DNA from: Nitrospira sp. UBA5699
GTDB lineage: Bacteria > Nitrospirota > Nitrospiria > Nitrospirales > Nitrospiraceae
NCBI GenBank assembly: GCA_002420105.1
Contig: DIHJ01000038.1
Coordinates: 83,830 to 147,829 of the forward strand
DNA length: 64,000 nt
Reading direction: 5' to 3'
The position numbers were made by a program, and so were the translations under genes. The notes below the pieces were generated by a model. The model was not told the origin of the DNA, made no database searches, and saw nothing but the letters and a program-made list of their open reading frames with translations. This document shows positions 56,356-63,395 of the stretch, in pieces (within the stretch, counting starts at the first letter, position 1; each line of letters opens with the position of its first letter).

Positions 56356-56363
56356 CCACGATC

Positions 56364-56834
56364 ATGAAAGCCAAGGAAGGCGTCGTCGACCTGCTCAATC
56401 AGGTGCTGAAGGCCGAGCTCACGGCGGTGCACCAGTATCTGCTGCATGCGGCCATGTGCAAGAATTGGGGCTATGAACGGCTGCACGAACATTTCGCCCA
56501 TCTTGCCCAGGAGGAAGTCGGCCATTCGTCGGGATTGATCGACCACATCCTGTATCTCGAAGGGGCTCCCGCGGTCGAGCCTCTCGATTCGGTTGCCCGG
56601 GGAAACAGTGCGGAAGCCCTGTTTACGAAGGATCTCGAATTTGAGCGCGAGGACGCCGAGTTGCTTCGGAGAGGCATCGCCCACTGCGCCAAGGTCGAAG
56701 ACTTCACCACCCGCCACATGTTCGAACACATGATCGAGGACACCGAAGAGCACATCGACTGGTTCGAAACGCAACTGAGGGCGATCGGGCAGGTGGGGCT
56801 CGACCGCTATCTCGCCGAGCAGATCAAGAAGTAG
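56364..56834 (+). CDS. bfr: Bacterioferritin, ferroxidase-type subunit
   Basis: This 156-residue paralogue shows the reverse pattern: Glu 18, Glu 51, His 54, Glu 94 and His 130 are present, but Met 52 is Val, so the inter-subunit haem would lack its ligand on this chain. Position 127 is Thr with Glu at 128. Together the pair could build a mixed 24-mer with division of labour, as reported for two-gene bacterioferritins of Neisseria. It is co-transcribed with the first subunit. Confidence 0.93.
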   Translation: MKAKEGVVDLLNQVLKAELTAVHQYLLHAAMCKNWGYERLHEHFAHLAQEEVGHSSGLIDHILYLEGAPAVEPLDSVARGNSAEALFTKDLEFEREDAELLRRGIAHCAKVEDFTTRHMFEHMIEDTEEHIDWFETQLRAIGQVGLDRYLAEQIKK

Positions 56835-56871
56835 CCCCGGTTCTCGTTCCCGATCAGGCCGCAGAAATGGT

Positions 56872-56938
56872 GGGCGGGGGGCCTCAGGAGGAAGAGAGGG
56901 CCCCCGCCCGTGAAGTGGGAGGGCACAACTCCCACTTC
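56872..56938 (+). repeat. Two adjacent hairpins after the bacterioferritin genes
   Basis: GGGCGGGGGG with CCCCCGCCC (56872-56909) and GAAGTGGGAG with CTCCCACTTC (56912-56938, perfect, 7-base loop) stand side by side between convergent genes. Neither has a T tract. They may stop both converging transcripts or protect 3' ends. Confidence 0.6.
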
Positions 56939-56964
56939 TACGCCGGTGTGTGGGCACCGGCTGG

Positions 56965-57654
56965 TCATGAGGTCGGCCGCGCCCGGCGGAATTGGTTGTC
57001 AGCGGTCCAGGCGTCCGCGAGTGCATCCACGAGCGAAGGATCGAATTGGCTGCCGGCGGCGACCTGGAGGATTCTCACGGCGATGTGATCGCGCAGATTG
57101 CGATCGTGAACCCCCGGCACCCGAACGGCGTCGAAGGCGTCGGCGATCGACAGAATTCTGGCGCCAAGCGGGATGAACGTCCCTCTGATTCCGTAAGGAT
57201 AGCCAGCCCCGTCCCATCGCTCATGGTGGTGCGCAATCAACACCGCCGCTTCACGAAGGAATAAAAATGGCTCCAACAGGGCGGCACCGAGCCTGGGATG
57301 GTTTTGCACGGCGACATAGGACTCTCCCTCCAGAGGTTCCCGGCCTGTGTCCAGTTCCAGCGGAAGCGTCAACAGTCCGATGTCGTGAAGGTAGGAGGCG
57401 AGTTTCAGGTGATGTAGGTCGTCGGCGGATAGCCCGGCTTTCTGACCGATCCGCAGGGCAATGGAGGCGGTGCGCCGGCCGTGGCCTGCCTGCCAGGGAA
57501 GAAGCCGGTCGATTTCCCTGCTGACCTGGCGGACGAGGATGCTTTCCACGTCCCGGCGTGACGCCGCCGGGAGGCGGATGCCGTCGATCTTGCGGAGCAT
57601 TCCCTTCACCGTTACGGCCCCTGGTTGAATCTCTTCGAGACTGTGCTGGCGCAT
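56965..57654 (-). CDS. HD-GYP domain protein (cyclic-di-GMP phosphodiesterase)
   Basis: About 229 residues from ATG 57654. The HD-GYP core is complete: GHGRRTASIALRIG, YLHDIGLLTLP with the HD pair, NHPRLGAALL, AHHHERWDGAGYP with the GYP motif and ILSIADAFDAV. No receiver or sensor domain is attached; the 70 residues before it are not recognised. It should hydrolyse cyclic di-GMP. A longer N-terminal extension would cross the upstream terminator. GGAG is about ten bases upstream. Confidence 0.88.
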   Translation of the reverse strand: MRQHSLEEIQPGAVTVKGMLRKIDGIRLPAASRRDVESILVRQVSREIDRLLPWQAGHGRRTASIALRIGQKAGLSADDLHHLKLASYLHDIGLLTLPLELDTGREPLEGESYVAVQNHPRLGAALLEPFLFLREAAVLIAHHHERWDGAGYPYGIRGTFIPLGARILSIADAFDAVRVPGVHDRNLRDHIAVRILQVAAGSQFDPSLVDALADAWTADNQFRRARPTS

Positions 57655-57673
57655 CGTGCGTGCTCTCCAAGAT

Positions 57674-57710
57674 AAAAGCCCAAGATCGCCACATTCGGCG
57701 ATCTTGGGCT
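57674..57710 (-). terminator. Rho-independent terminator of the envelope redox operon
   Basis: On the minus strand AGCCCAAGATCGCC and GGCGATCTTGGGCT form a perfect 14-base stem, then TTTTA. It lies 40 bases after the stop of the 4-TM protein and before the HD-GYP gene, so it closes the operon running from 61.2 kb. Confidence 0.88.
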
Positions 57711-57749
57711 CTGGGTGAAAACCTCTGGCCTGGGTAGATTGTCTGAACC

Positions 57750-58280
57750 TTACGGCTGTGTCGAGCCGTCTCTGGGTCGTTTTCCCGCCATCAAGGGCTG
57801 CCTCAAAATCCACATTTCATAGAGGGGAATCCACATCATGATCAGAAACGTCACCATCATCAGCGTGTCCCCCGTCAGCATCGTGAGGACGAAAATCGGG
57901 GATACGTAACTGATCAGCCAGGGCGAAAGGAGGTCAAGCCCGACCCCGGCGAAGGAGAGCCAGGTCATCCAGACCTTCATCGCGTGGCTGGCGTTGGTCA
58001 GGTACAGGACGTGGACAAGAATCATGAACACAACCGGCATCGTAAAGAGATGGAAGTGGGTCACTTCGGCCAGCTCGCGGAACGACATCGGTTCGCCGAA
58101 CGTCGCATCCGAGCCGCGGTAGTGATCGGCAATGCCCTGTGGACTCAGTCCGGTCATACTGTGGGCCCAAAAGAAGGAGAACAGAAACCCCACCAGCATC
58201 AGCAATAAAAACTGCGTATAGAGCAGCCTGATGTGGCGATCGGAGTCACGGAGTTTGAACCGCTGGTTGAAATTTCTCAT
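57750..58280 (-). CDS. Four-helix membrane protein with intramembrane histidines (possible b-type cytochrome)
   Basis: A 176-residue inner-membrane protein with helices at about 20-40, 76-94, 103-124 and 128-152. Helix 2 is THFHLFTMPVVFMILVH, with His 77 and His 90 spaced 13 apart, the spacing seen for stacked haem ligands in b-type cytochromes; His 40 and His 99 lie near helix ends. I do not recognise a named family. It is last in the operon, 24 bases after the FMN-binding protein gene, so a quinol-linked electron donor to that protein is a reasonable inference, but haem binding is unproven. Confidence 0.75.
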   Translation of the reverse strand: MRNFNQRFKLRDSDRHIRLLYTQFLLLMLVGFLFSFFWAHSMTGLSPQGIADHYRGSDATFGEPMSFRELAEVTHFHLFTMPVVFMILVHVLYLTNASHAMKVWMTWLSFAGVGLDLLSPWLISYVSPIFVLTMLTGDTLMMVTFLIMMWIPLYEMWILRQPLMAGKRPRDGSTQP

Positions 58281-58304
58281 GTCGGGACGCTCGGTCCGCT
58301 CAAC

Positions 58305-58991
58305 CTAGTTGCCGAAAATCGAGGAGAAAAAACCCTTGTCGGATTTGCGGGCCGCAACCGTCTCGCTGCCCAGCCCCGCCGGTTTGAGGTAATACTCGTC
58401 GACGAGAACGAGCACACGTTTTACGCCGGCACTCATGGAGCGGACGGACATGGTCGCGCCGCTGATGTTGATGATGTCTTTGTTGATCCGGATCGGGTCC
58501 GTGACCGTCTTGCCGTCGTACTGGGAGTTGAACCGCTTCTTGCCGACTTCGCTGCCTTTGGCATCGCGGAACACGAGCAACTCGACGTCGGTGCAGGTTC
58601 CCTTGGCGTCGACGCCGACCATGTAGGTCATGGGCTTGTACTTCCCGATGGTGTTGTGGATCATGGCATAGCCGTCGACTTTGTCGCCGGTTTCCCCGAT
58701 GTAGAGTTCGAACGACTCCTCCGGAAATTTCCAGCCGATCCGTTGCTCGATCAGCTCTTTCTTCTCCTGGGTCAGGCGGATCATCTCCTTGCGGACGCGC
58801 TCCGATTTGGGAAGGATCGTCTTGACGGCCTCTTCTTCCGTCATGAATTCTTCGTACTTGAAGTCGTCCTCTTTCAGGTAGCGCTTCAGTTCGCTGTCCC
58901 AGATTCTCTCGGCTGCAAGAGCCGGAAGGGCTGAACAGACGAAGAACGCAAGAACGGCAACGGTGCGGTACGCACTCATGTTAGTGAACAT
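58305..58991 (-). CDS. Exported FMN-binding domain protein
   Basis: A 228-residue protein with a signal peptide (to about ALAAE, residue 28) and a C-terminal FMN-binding domain. The motif ISGATMS has Thr 180 in the position where FMN is attached by a phosphoester bond in NqrC, RnfG and NosR. It should thus be a periplasmic flavin carrier. The ATG at 58991 is six bases behind AAGGAG and overlaps the upstream lipoprotein gene by 16 bases. The flavin transferase ApbE is encoded 3 kb away in the divergent set. It lacks the other NQR/RNF subunits as neighbours. Confidence 0.88.
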   Translation of the reverse strand: MFTNMSAYRTVAVLAFFVCSALPALAAERIWDSELKRYLKEDDFKYEEFMTEEEAVKTILPKSERVRKEMIRLTQEKKELIEQRIGWKFPEESFELYIGETGDKVDGYAMIHNTIGKYKPMTYMVGVDAKGTCTDVELLVFRDAKGSEVGKKRFNSQYDGKTVTDPIRINKDIINISGATMSVRSMSAGVKRVLVLVDEYYLKPAGLGSETVAARKSDKGFFSSIFGN

Positions 58992-59437
58992 CCTCGCTCC
59001 TTTAATTTTGTATCCAGGCGGGTTTGCACGTCGTGCAGCACTTCTTCCGACGGATCTGTTACGGCCCAGCCGAACAGGCGGGATCCGCCACGGAAGGCCC
59101 AGCGCTGCCGCTCCTCGGCAAAGGCGATCTTCGTCACGTCGTTGAGCCGTTTCACCGTGAGGGTGATCCGGGACCGATCTTTGCTGTCCCCCATCTCACG
59201 CTGGAGGGCACCAAAGGTCCGTCCCGGCATCGGGATTTCCAGCCAGCCGGTGACGATCAATCCGGCTTCTTTATCTTTCGTGGCGATCGCGCGATCCTTC
59301 ACCGCCTCCATGGCCGCTTCCCAGGCATGATCATAACTGCAGACGGCAAATCGCTCCTGCATGCCGTTCATCGCCGCGCAGGCGCTGAGAAAGATGCTCG
59401 CCAGGAACAAGCTCGAAGAGGAAAAAGTGAATCGCAT
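58976..59437 (-). CDS. BamC-like small lipoprotein
   Basis: A 153-residue lipoprotein with the clear lipobox LSAC (Cys 20). The mature part AWEAAMEAVKDRAIATKDKEAG and GLIVTGWLEIPMP resembles the compact helix-grip domain of BamC/NlpB-type proteins. ATG 59437 gives a proper signal; the frame upstream is not coding. It overlaps the FMN-binding gene and follows the porin after a 59-base gap that holds a hairpin. Probably an outer-membrane partner in the same complex or process. Confidence 0.8.
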   Translation of the reverse strand: MRFTFSSSSLFLASIFLSACAAMNGMQERFAVCSYDHAWEAAMEAVKDRAIATKDKEAGLIVTGWLEIPMPGRTFGALQREMGDSKDRSRITLTVKRLNDVTKIAFAEERQRWAFRGGSRLFGWAVTDPSEEVLHDVQTRLDTKLKERGCSLT

Positions 59438-59456
59438 GACCGTCAATCCTTGGGAC

Positions 59457-59483
59457 CGGTCCCCACCGCTTCGGCGGGGACCG
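59457..59483 (-). repeat. Hairpin between the porin and lipoprotein genes
   Basis: CGGTCCCC and GGGGACCG flank a GC-rich inner stem closed by a short loop. There is no T tract. In operons such hairpins often make the upstream gene more abundant than those downstream, which would fit a porin followed by low-abundance redox proteins. Confidence 0.55.
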
Positions 59484-59496
59484 ATCATTGCTTCGC

Positions 59497-60933
59497 CTAA
59501 AAATACGTTGCCGCTTGAATCAAGAACCCGTTCCCGTTGATCGGGCTGCTTGAGGTGCCGAGATCTCCGGCATTCACCAGGCCTTGGGCGTCTTTCTGTG
59601 TATTGAACTGCCAATCGAACTTAAAGACCGTGTCCTCGATCGGCCGGAAGTTCAAGCCGAGCGTCAATCGCTCCAACTCCCGTCGATTTCCTTGGGTAAG
59701 TCTCAAGGTCCGGTCGTCGGTGTCGGTGTCCACTCGTTCCCAGCGCACGACGGCGGTGAAGGTCGATGCGTCCGTGAAATGGCTCGGCGCCCATTTCTTG
59801 AGGAACTCGGGCATGAAATGGTAGTTGCCCTGGATATAGTAACCCTGCATCCCGGCGGGGCCGGTGCCGTTGTTGCTGATTCTGGTCCAGGCAGACTCTC
59901 CGATCACTTCGAAGGGACCTCTCTGGAGAGTCCAATCGAGGGCGAAAATGTCGATATAACCATTGCCCGTCGTCGCGGTCGCATTTCTGTAGAGCCCATG
60001 GTAGCCGGAGCCGGCGACTTCGATGCCCAGCATGGGGCTGAAAGCCACGCGGCCGACGATCGCTTTGCTGTCATTGCGGTCTCGCGACACGCTGCCGCGC
60101 GCGCTACGCACTCCCAAATCCGTGATCGCCCCGGCGGTAGAACTCATCCCGTTGACCGCGTACACTTCGTAGTCGAGTTTGGAGAGCGACGAAGGGTACA
60201 GCGTCCCGTAGATGCCGGCGCCTGATTCGAACCAGGTGCTGGGAATGATGATTCTGGAGACCATCGGTCGGTCCACCAGGTCGTTCAACGGGGAGTCGTG
60301 CAACAGGTTGAACTTACCCACCGGCATCAGGAGAATGCCGGCGCGGAGGTTGATGGCCTCGTGGACCAGATAGTCCAACTGGGCAAACTCGATTTGAAAG
60401 GAGCCGTCGCCCGACTCCGGAGCATTATTGCCGCCCCGCTCGATCTCGATTTCCGTGGCGAACTTGATATGGTCCGTGATGTCCGCATAGATGAAGGGCA
60501 CCATCCGTTGCTGGCCGAAAGAATGACGGCTTGGATTATCCAGATTCTGGCGGGAAAGATTGTTGTACATGACGTCGACATAGCCGCCGACGGTTGCTTT
60601 CGGCGCGCTCAGGAAGGGCTTGGCATAGATCAGTTTGCCTGATCCGGTCGAACCGAATCCCAGCGGGATATTCTCTTCTCCCTTTCGTTCGACCCTGATG
60701 TCGGTGATGGGACCGGTCGGGGTCGGGTATTGGACCGCGCCTCCGGGCGCGCCCTCTTTCTTCTCCATCAGCCGTTCGGCGGAGCTTTCACGCCGCTCGT
60801 GTTCCTGCATCTTCTTGTTGACGGCTTCGTCGACTAATTTCTTGATATCCTCCGGGGTCATGTTTTCAGCCCAGACCGGTGCGACCGGCAAGCTGGCGAT
60901 GACAAGAGCCCCGAGGAGCGACCGGATCTTCAT
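59497..60933 (-). CDS. Outer-membrane porin-like beta-barrel protein
   Basis: A 478-residue protein with a signal peptide (to PVWAE), a helical segment MTPEDIKKLVDEAVNKKMQE that may be a periplasmic coiled coil, and then alternating amphipathic strands to a C-terminal Phe, the usual outer-membrane sorting signal. Family resemblance is to the phosphate-selective/OprP-like and DcaP-type porins. GGAGG is six bases before the ATG. It is the main product of the redox operon. Substrate unknown; iron chelates or small anions are possible. Confidence 0.85.
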   Translation of the reverse strand: MKIRSLLGALVIASLPVAPVWAENMTPEDIKKLVDEAVNKKMQEHERRESSAERLMEKKEGAPGGAVQYPTPTGPITDIRVERKGEENIPLGFGSTGSGKLIYAKPFLSAPKATVGGYVDVMYNNLSRQNLDNPSRHSFGQQRMVPFIYADITDHIKFATEIEIERGGNNAPESGDGSFQIEFAQLDYLVHEAINLRAGILLMPVGKFNLLHDSPLNDLVDRPMVSRIIIPSTWFESGAGIYGTLYPSSLSKLDYEVYAVNGMSSTAGAITDLGVRSARGSVSRDRNDSKAIVGRVAFSPMLGIEVAGSGYHGLYRNATATTGNGYIDIFALDWTLQRGPFEVIGESAWTRISNNGTGPAGMQGYYIQGNYHFMPEFLKKWAPSHFTDASTFTAVVRWERVDTDTDDRTLRLTQGNRRELERLTLGLNFRPIEDTVFKFDWQFNTQKDAQGLVNAGDLGTSSSPINGNGFLIQAATYF

Positions 60934-61069
60934 CGGCGTCCTCCAGGTTGAGTAAGATGGTGATGGTCTGACTCGGGACTCGATGGTCTCTGGCCTTCCG
61001 GGGAATAGGAGCCTTCCATACCGACTGACGGGACGTTTGTTTTGTCGGGTCCTCCTTCCGTGAGGTGAA

Positions 61070-61249
61070 TCATGATGCGATGGCGCTCCAGCCTTCGATG
61101 GACGAAAAGGGAATCACGACAATCCGTTTGCATCGCTTGCATTTCAGCTCCAGACCCTGTCCGCGCACTTTCGCGATCAGTTGGCCGCATTCGCAGCGCG
61201 TTTCGTTGTCCGGTGAACAGGTCGTGCTCTCGGTTTGTGAGATTGCCAT
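61070..61249 (-). CDS. Com-like small zinc-ribbon protein
   Basis: A 59-residue protein with CECGQLIAKVRGQGLELKC and KRC, four Cys arranged as one zinc ribbon, like the Com family first known from phage Mu, where Com activates translation of the mom message. Start ATG 61249 lies eight bases behind AAGGA. It is the first gene after a promoter overlapped by a Fur-like dyad and precedes the porin by 136 bases. A regulatory RNA-binding role is possible by analogy only; a structural zinc or iron sensor is an alternative. Confidence 0.75.
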   Translation of the reverse strand: MAISQTESTTCSPDNETRCECGQLIAKVRGQGLELKCKRCKRIVVIPFSSIEGWSAIAS

Positions 61250-61270
61250 GGCCGGGTCCTTGTACAATAA

Positions 61271-61290
61271 TGAAATTGAGAACGATTATT
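61271..61290. promoter_or_regulatory. Fur-box-like dyad
   Basis: The sequence TGAAATTGAGAACGATTATT resembles the Fur operator; TTGAGAACGATTATT agrees with ATGAGAATCATTATC at most positions. It overlaps the -10 of the minus-strand promoter at 61289-61318, so an iron-loaded repressor could block it. It also lies about 80 bases upstream of the divergent lipoprotein gene's TATAAT. Confidence 0.5.
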
Positions 61291-61318
61291 AATATCCTAA
61301 TCGACCGATTCCTGTCAA
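61289..61318 (-). promoter_or_regulatory. Promoter of the Com-porin-flavin operon
   Basis: On the minus strand TTGACA (61318-61313) is followed after 18 bases by TATTAA (61294-61289). The start codon of the Com-like gene is about 33 bases beyond the expected transcription start. In the divergent direction a TATAAT at 61369-61374 may serve the plus-strand genes, without a clear -35. Confidence 0.65.
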
Positions 61319-61406
61319 GACCCATTCCTGCGGACGGGAAGGCCAATGCATTCCCCACGGGGTTTGCCTATAATTCGCGAATTGTGAGATGCGGGAGGGT
61401 CCGATC

Positions 61407-62003
61407 ATGAACCCGAGGTGGATCATCGCCATGTCGTTGGTTTCGATGGGATGCGTCACTCAAGTGGCCCCCGTTGCCGAGGTTGTCGGGCCGAGAGAGG
61501 GTCTGATCGTCGGCCGGGTTCTGGCGGCGATTACCGGAGAAACGGGCCGGAAGTACGAACCCGCAATTCGATCTCTGGAACTGGAACATCAGGAGTCCCA
61601 TGAGCGGGTCACTATTCAAATCGAATCAGACGACCGGCAGTTTTCGATTGCGCTTTCCCCGGGGGCCTATCGCCTCAATCGCGTTCACATCAGCGAAGGG
61701 CCCTTCATGTCCATGGCCGACGTGGGCGTGGCGTTCTCGGTTAGTCGGGAAGCGGCAACCTACGTGGGAACTTGGCGGTTCGGGATCGACTCGCCCCGGT
61801 ATGGACGGATGCTCACCCTCTCGATGGTGATGGATCAGGACGATCGTTCGCGAGCGGACGTCTTTCTCTCAGAGCGATATCCGACGCGGCCGGAGATTCC
61901 CGTGACCGCGGCGCTGCCGGAACCTTCGGCGGTCGAAGCGCGGCTGTATGAAGTAATGCCGTATCCCCGCTATCCGCGGTACTTTCGACGCCACAACTGG
62001 TAG
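61407..62003 (+). CDS. Hypothetical exported protein, possible lipoprotein
   Basis: A 198-residue protein from ATG 61407 (GGAGGG upstream) with a short signal sequence ending at Cys 16 (VSMGCVTQ), a weak lipobox. The mature part has GLIVGRVLAAITGETGRKYEP and later FSIALSPGAYRLNRVHISEGP, suggesting a carboxypeptidase-regulatory-like beta-sandwich, and a Tyr/Pro/Arg-rich tail (YPRYPRYFRRHNW). I do not recognise the family. It starts the divergent unit that continues with apbE after 10 bases. Confidence 0.7.
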   Translation: MNPRWIIAMSLVSMGCVTQVAPVAEVVGPREGLIVGRVLAAITGETGRKYEPAIRSLELEHQESHERVTIQIESDDRQFSIALSPGAYRLNRVHISEGPFMSMADVGVAFSVSREAATYVGTWRFGIDSPRYGRMLTLSMVMDQDDRSRADVFLSERYPTRPEIPVTAALPEPSAVEARLYEVMPYPRYPRYFRRHNW

Positions 62004-62013
62004 GAGCCCGTTC

Positions 62014-63066
62014 ATGGACAGGATTCGGATCTTGGTCGTCGCCGCCGGTTGTGTGTGTGTCTGTCTGTCGGGATTGGGTTGCGCCGCCCGGTCGTCGGGC
62101 GCTCCGTCCGTGGTGGTGAAGCGGACTCAGATGCACATGGGCACGCTGGTTTCCATCACTGCGGTGGGGGAGAGTGATCAGGCGGCCAATCAGGCGATCA
62201 CTGCAGGGTTCCAAGAGGTGAAACGCCTCGAGCAGCTGCTGAGTACATGGATTCCGGACAGCGAGCTGTCCCGCGTGAATGCGGCGGCGGGAGCGAAGCC
62301 TGTTCCCGTCAGCCCGGACACGCTCAACGTCGTCCGGCTCGCGATGCAGGTTGCGGAGATGACGGAAGGGGCGTTCAATATCGCCATAGGCCCCGCCGTC
62401 GATGCCTGGAATGTCTCGGCGCAGCCGCGGCTCCCAACGGCCGGTGAACTGGAAGCGCTGAGGCCGCTGATGAATCTCCGTGCCGTTCATGCCGACGTCC
62501 GGGAGCGGACGATCTTTCTCGACAAGGCGGGCATGCGGATCGACGTGGGAGGCATTGGAAAGGGATACGCGGCGGACCAGGCGGTGATAGCGATGCAGAA
62601 GGCCGGGGCTGCGGCCGGGGTGGTCGCCCTATCGGGCGATATCAAGACGTTCGGCCGGCTGCCCGGAGGACGGCGGTTCCCGGTGGCCATTCAGCATCCG
62701 CGCGAGGAAGGAGCGATTCTGGTCTTGGTGGACCTGCAGGATGAAGCGATCTCGACCGCCGGGGACTACGAGCGGTTTTTCGAGAAAGACGGCATCCGCT
62801 ACCACCACATTCTCGACCCCGCCACGCTTCAGCCGGCCCGGGGTTGTCAGAGCGTCAGCGTGATTGCCAAGGACGGTGTCTGGGCCGATGGCCTCGATAC
62901 GGGCATCTTCGTGCTGGGGCCGGAACGCGGAATGGCCCTCGTCGAGCGGTTGGACGACGTCGAGGCGATCATCGTCGATCAAGCCGGTCGGCTGCACGTG
63001 TCGTCCGGCTTGCGCAACCGGGTGCGTGCTCCGTCATCCTCCGGACGAATGGGGCCCGAGCGATGA
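62014..63066 (+). CDS. apbE: FAD:protein FMN transferase (ApbE)
   Basis: ApbE transfers FMN from FAD to a Thr or Ser in target proteins in the periplasm. The 350-residue product has a lipoprotein-like N-terminus (LSGLGCAARS, Cys 23), MHMGTLVSITAVG, ELSRVNA, the GGIGKGYAADQAV loop and HHILDPATLQPA, all ApbE landmarks. TAGGAG is seven bases upstream. A likely substrate is the FMN-binding protein at 58305-58991, which has the recognised target motif. The stop overlaps the next gene by four bases. Confidence 0.95.
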   Translation: MDRIRILVVAAGCVCVCLSGLGCAARSSGAPSVVVKRTQMHMGTLVSITAVGESDQAANQAITAGFQEVKRLEQLLSTWIPDSELSRVNAAAGAKPVPVSPDTLNVVRLAMQVAEMTEGAFNIAIGPAVDAWNVSAQPRLPTAGELEALRPLMNLRAVHADVRERTIFLDKAGMRIDVGGIGKGYAADQAVIAMQKAGAAAGVVALSGDIKTFGRLPGGRRFPVAIQHPREEGAILVLVDLQDEAISTAGDYERFFEKDGIRYHHILDPATLQPARGCQSVSVIAKDGVWADGLDTGIFVLGPERGMALVERLDDVEAIIVDQAGRLHVSSGLRNRVRAPSSSGRMGPER

Positions 63067-63377
63067 ACCGCGTGAGGGCACTCTCATTCCTCGCAATGCT
63101 GACGGCCGGGATCTTCGCCTGCGCGGAATTTGAAACCGGGTACTTTAAAGGCCGGGTCAACGAAGCCACGATGGAACAGGTGGCCAAACGCTACGGTGCA
63201 CCTCACAAATCCGAGCGGGCGGACGGCAAACGCACGGTCTGGACCTACTTCGAGCGAGGGAGCGGGACGGCAAGTTATTCAGGGTCGGCCAGGGGAGGGT
63301 TCTGCCGTGCCTATGTCCTCACCTTCGACCAGGACTCGATACTGCGGCAGTGGAACCAGGAGGAATGCCGGAACTGA
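63063..63377 (+). CDS. BamE/SmpA-like small lipoprotein
   Basis: A 104-residue protein with a lipoprotein signal (AGIFACAEF, Cys 20). The mature part NEATMEQVAKRYGAPHKSE and GKRTVWTYFERG has the helix-helix-strand pattern of the BamE/SmpA-like fold. It overlaps apbE by four bases (ATGA), so it is translated with it. Possible role: anchoring or assembly in the outer membrane; unproven. Confidence 0.78.
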   Translation: MNRVRALSFLAMLTAGIFACAEFETGYFKGRVNEATMEQVAKRYGAPHKSERADGKRTVWTYFERGSGTASYSGSARGGFCRAYVLTFDQDSILRQWNQEECRN

Positions 63378-63395
63378 CCGGCGCCTGAAAGCGAG

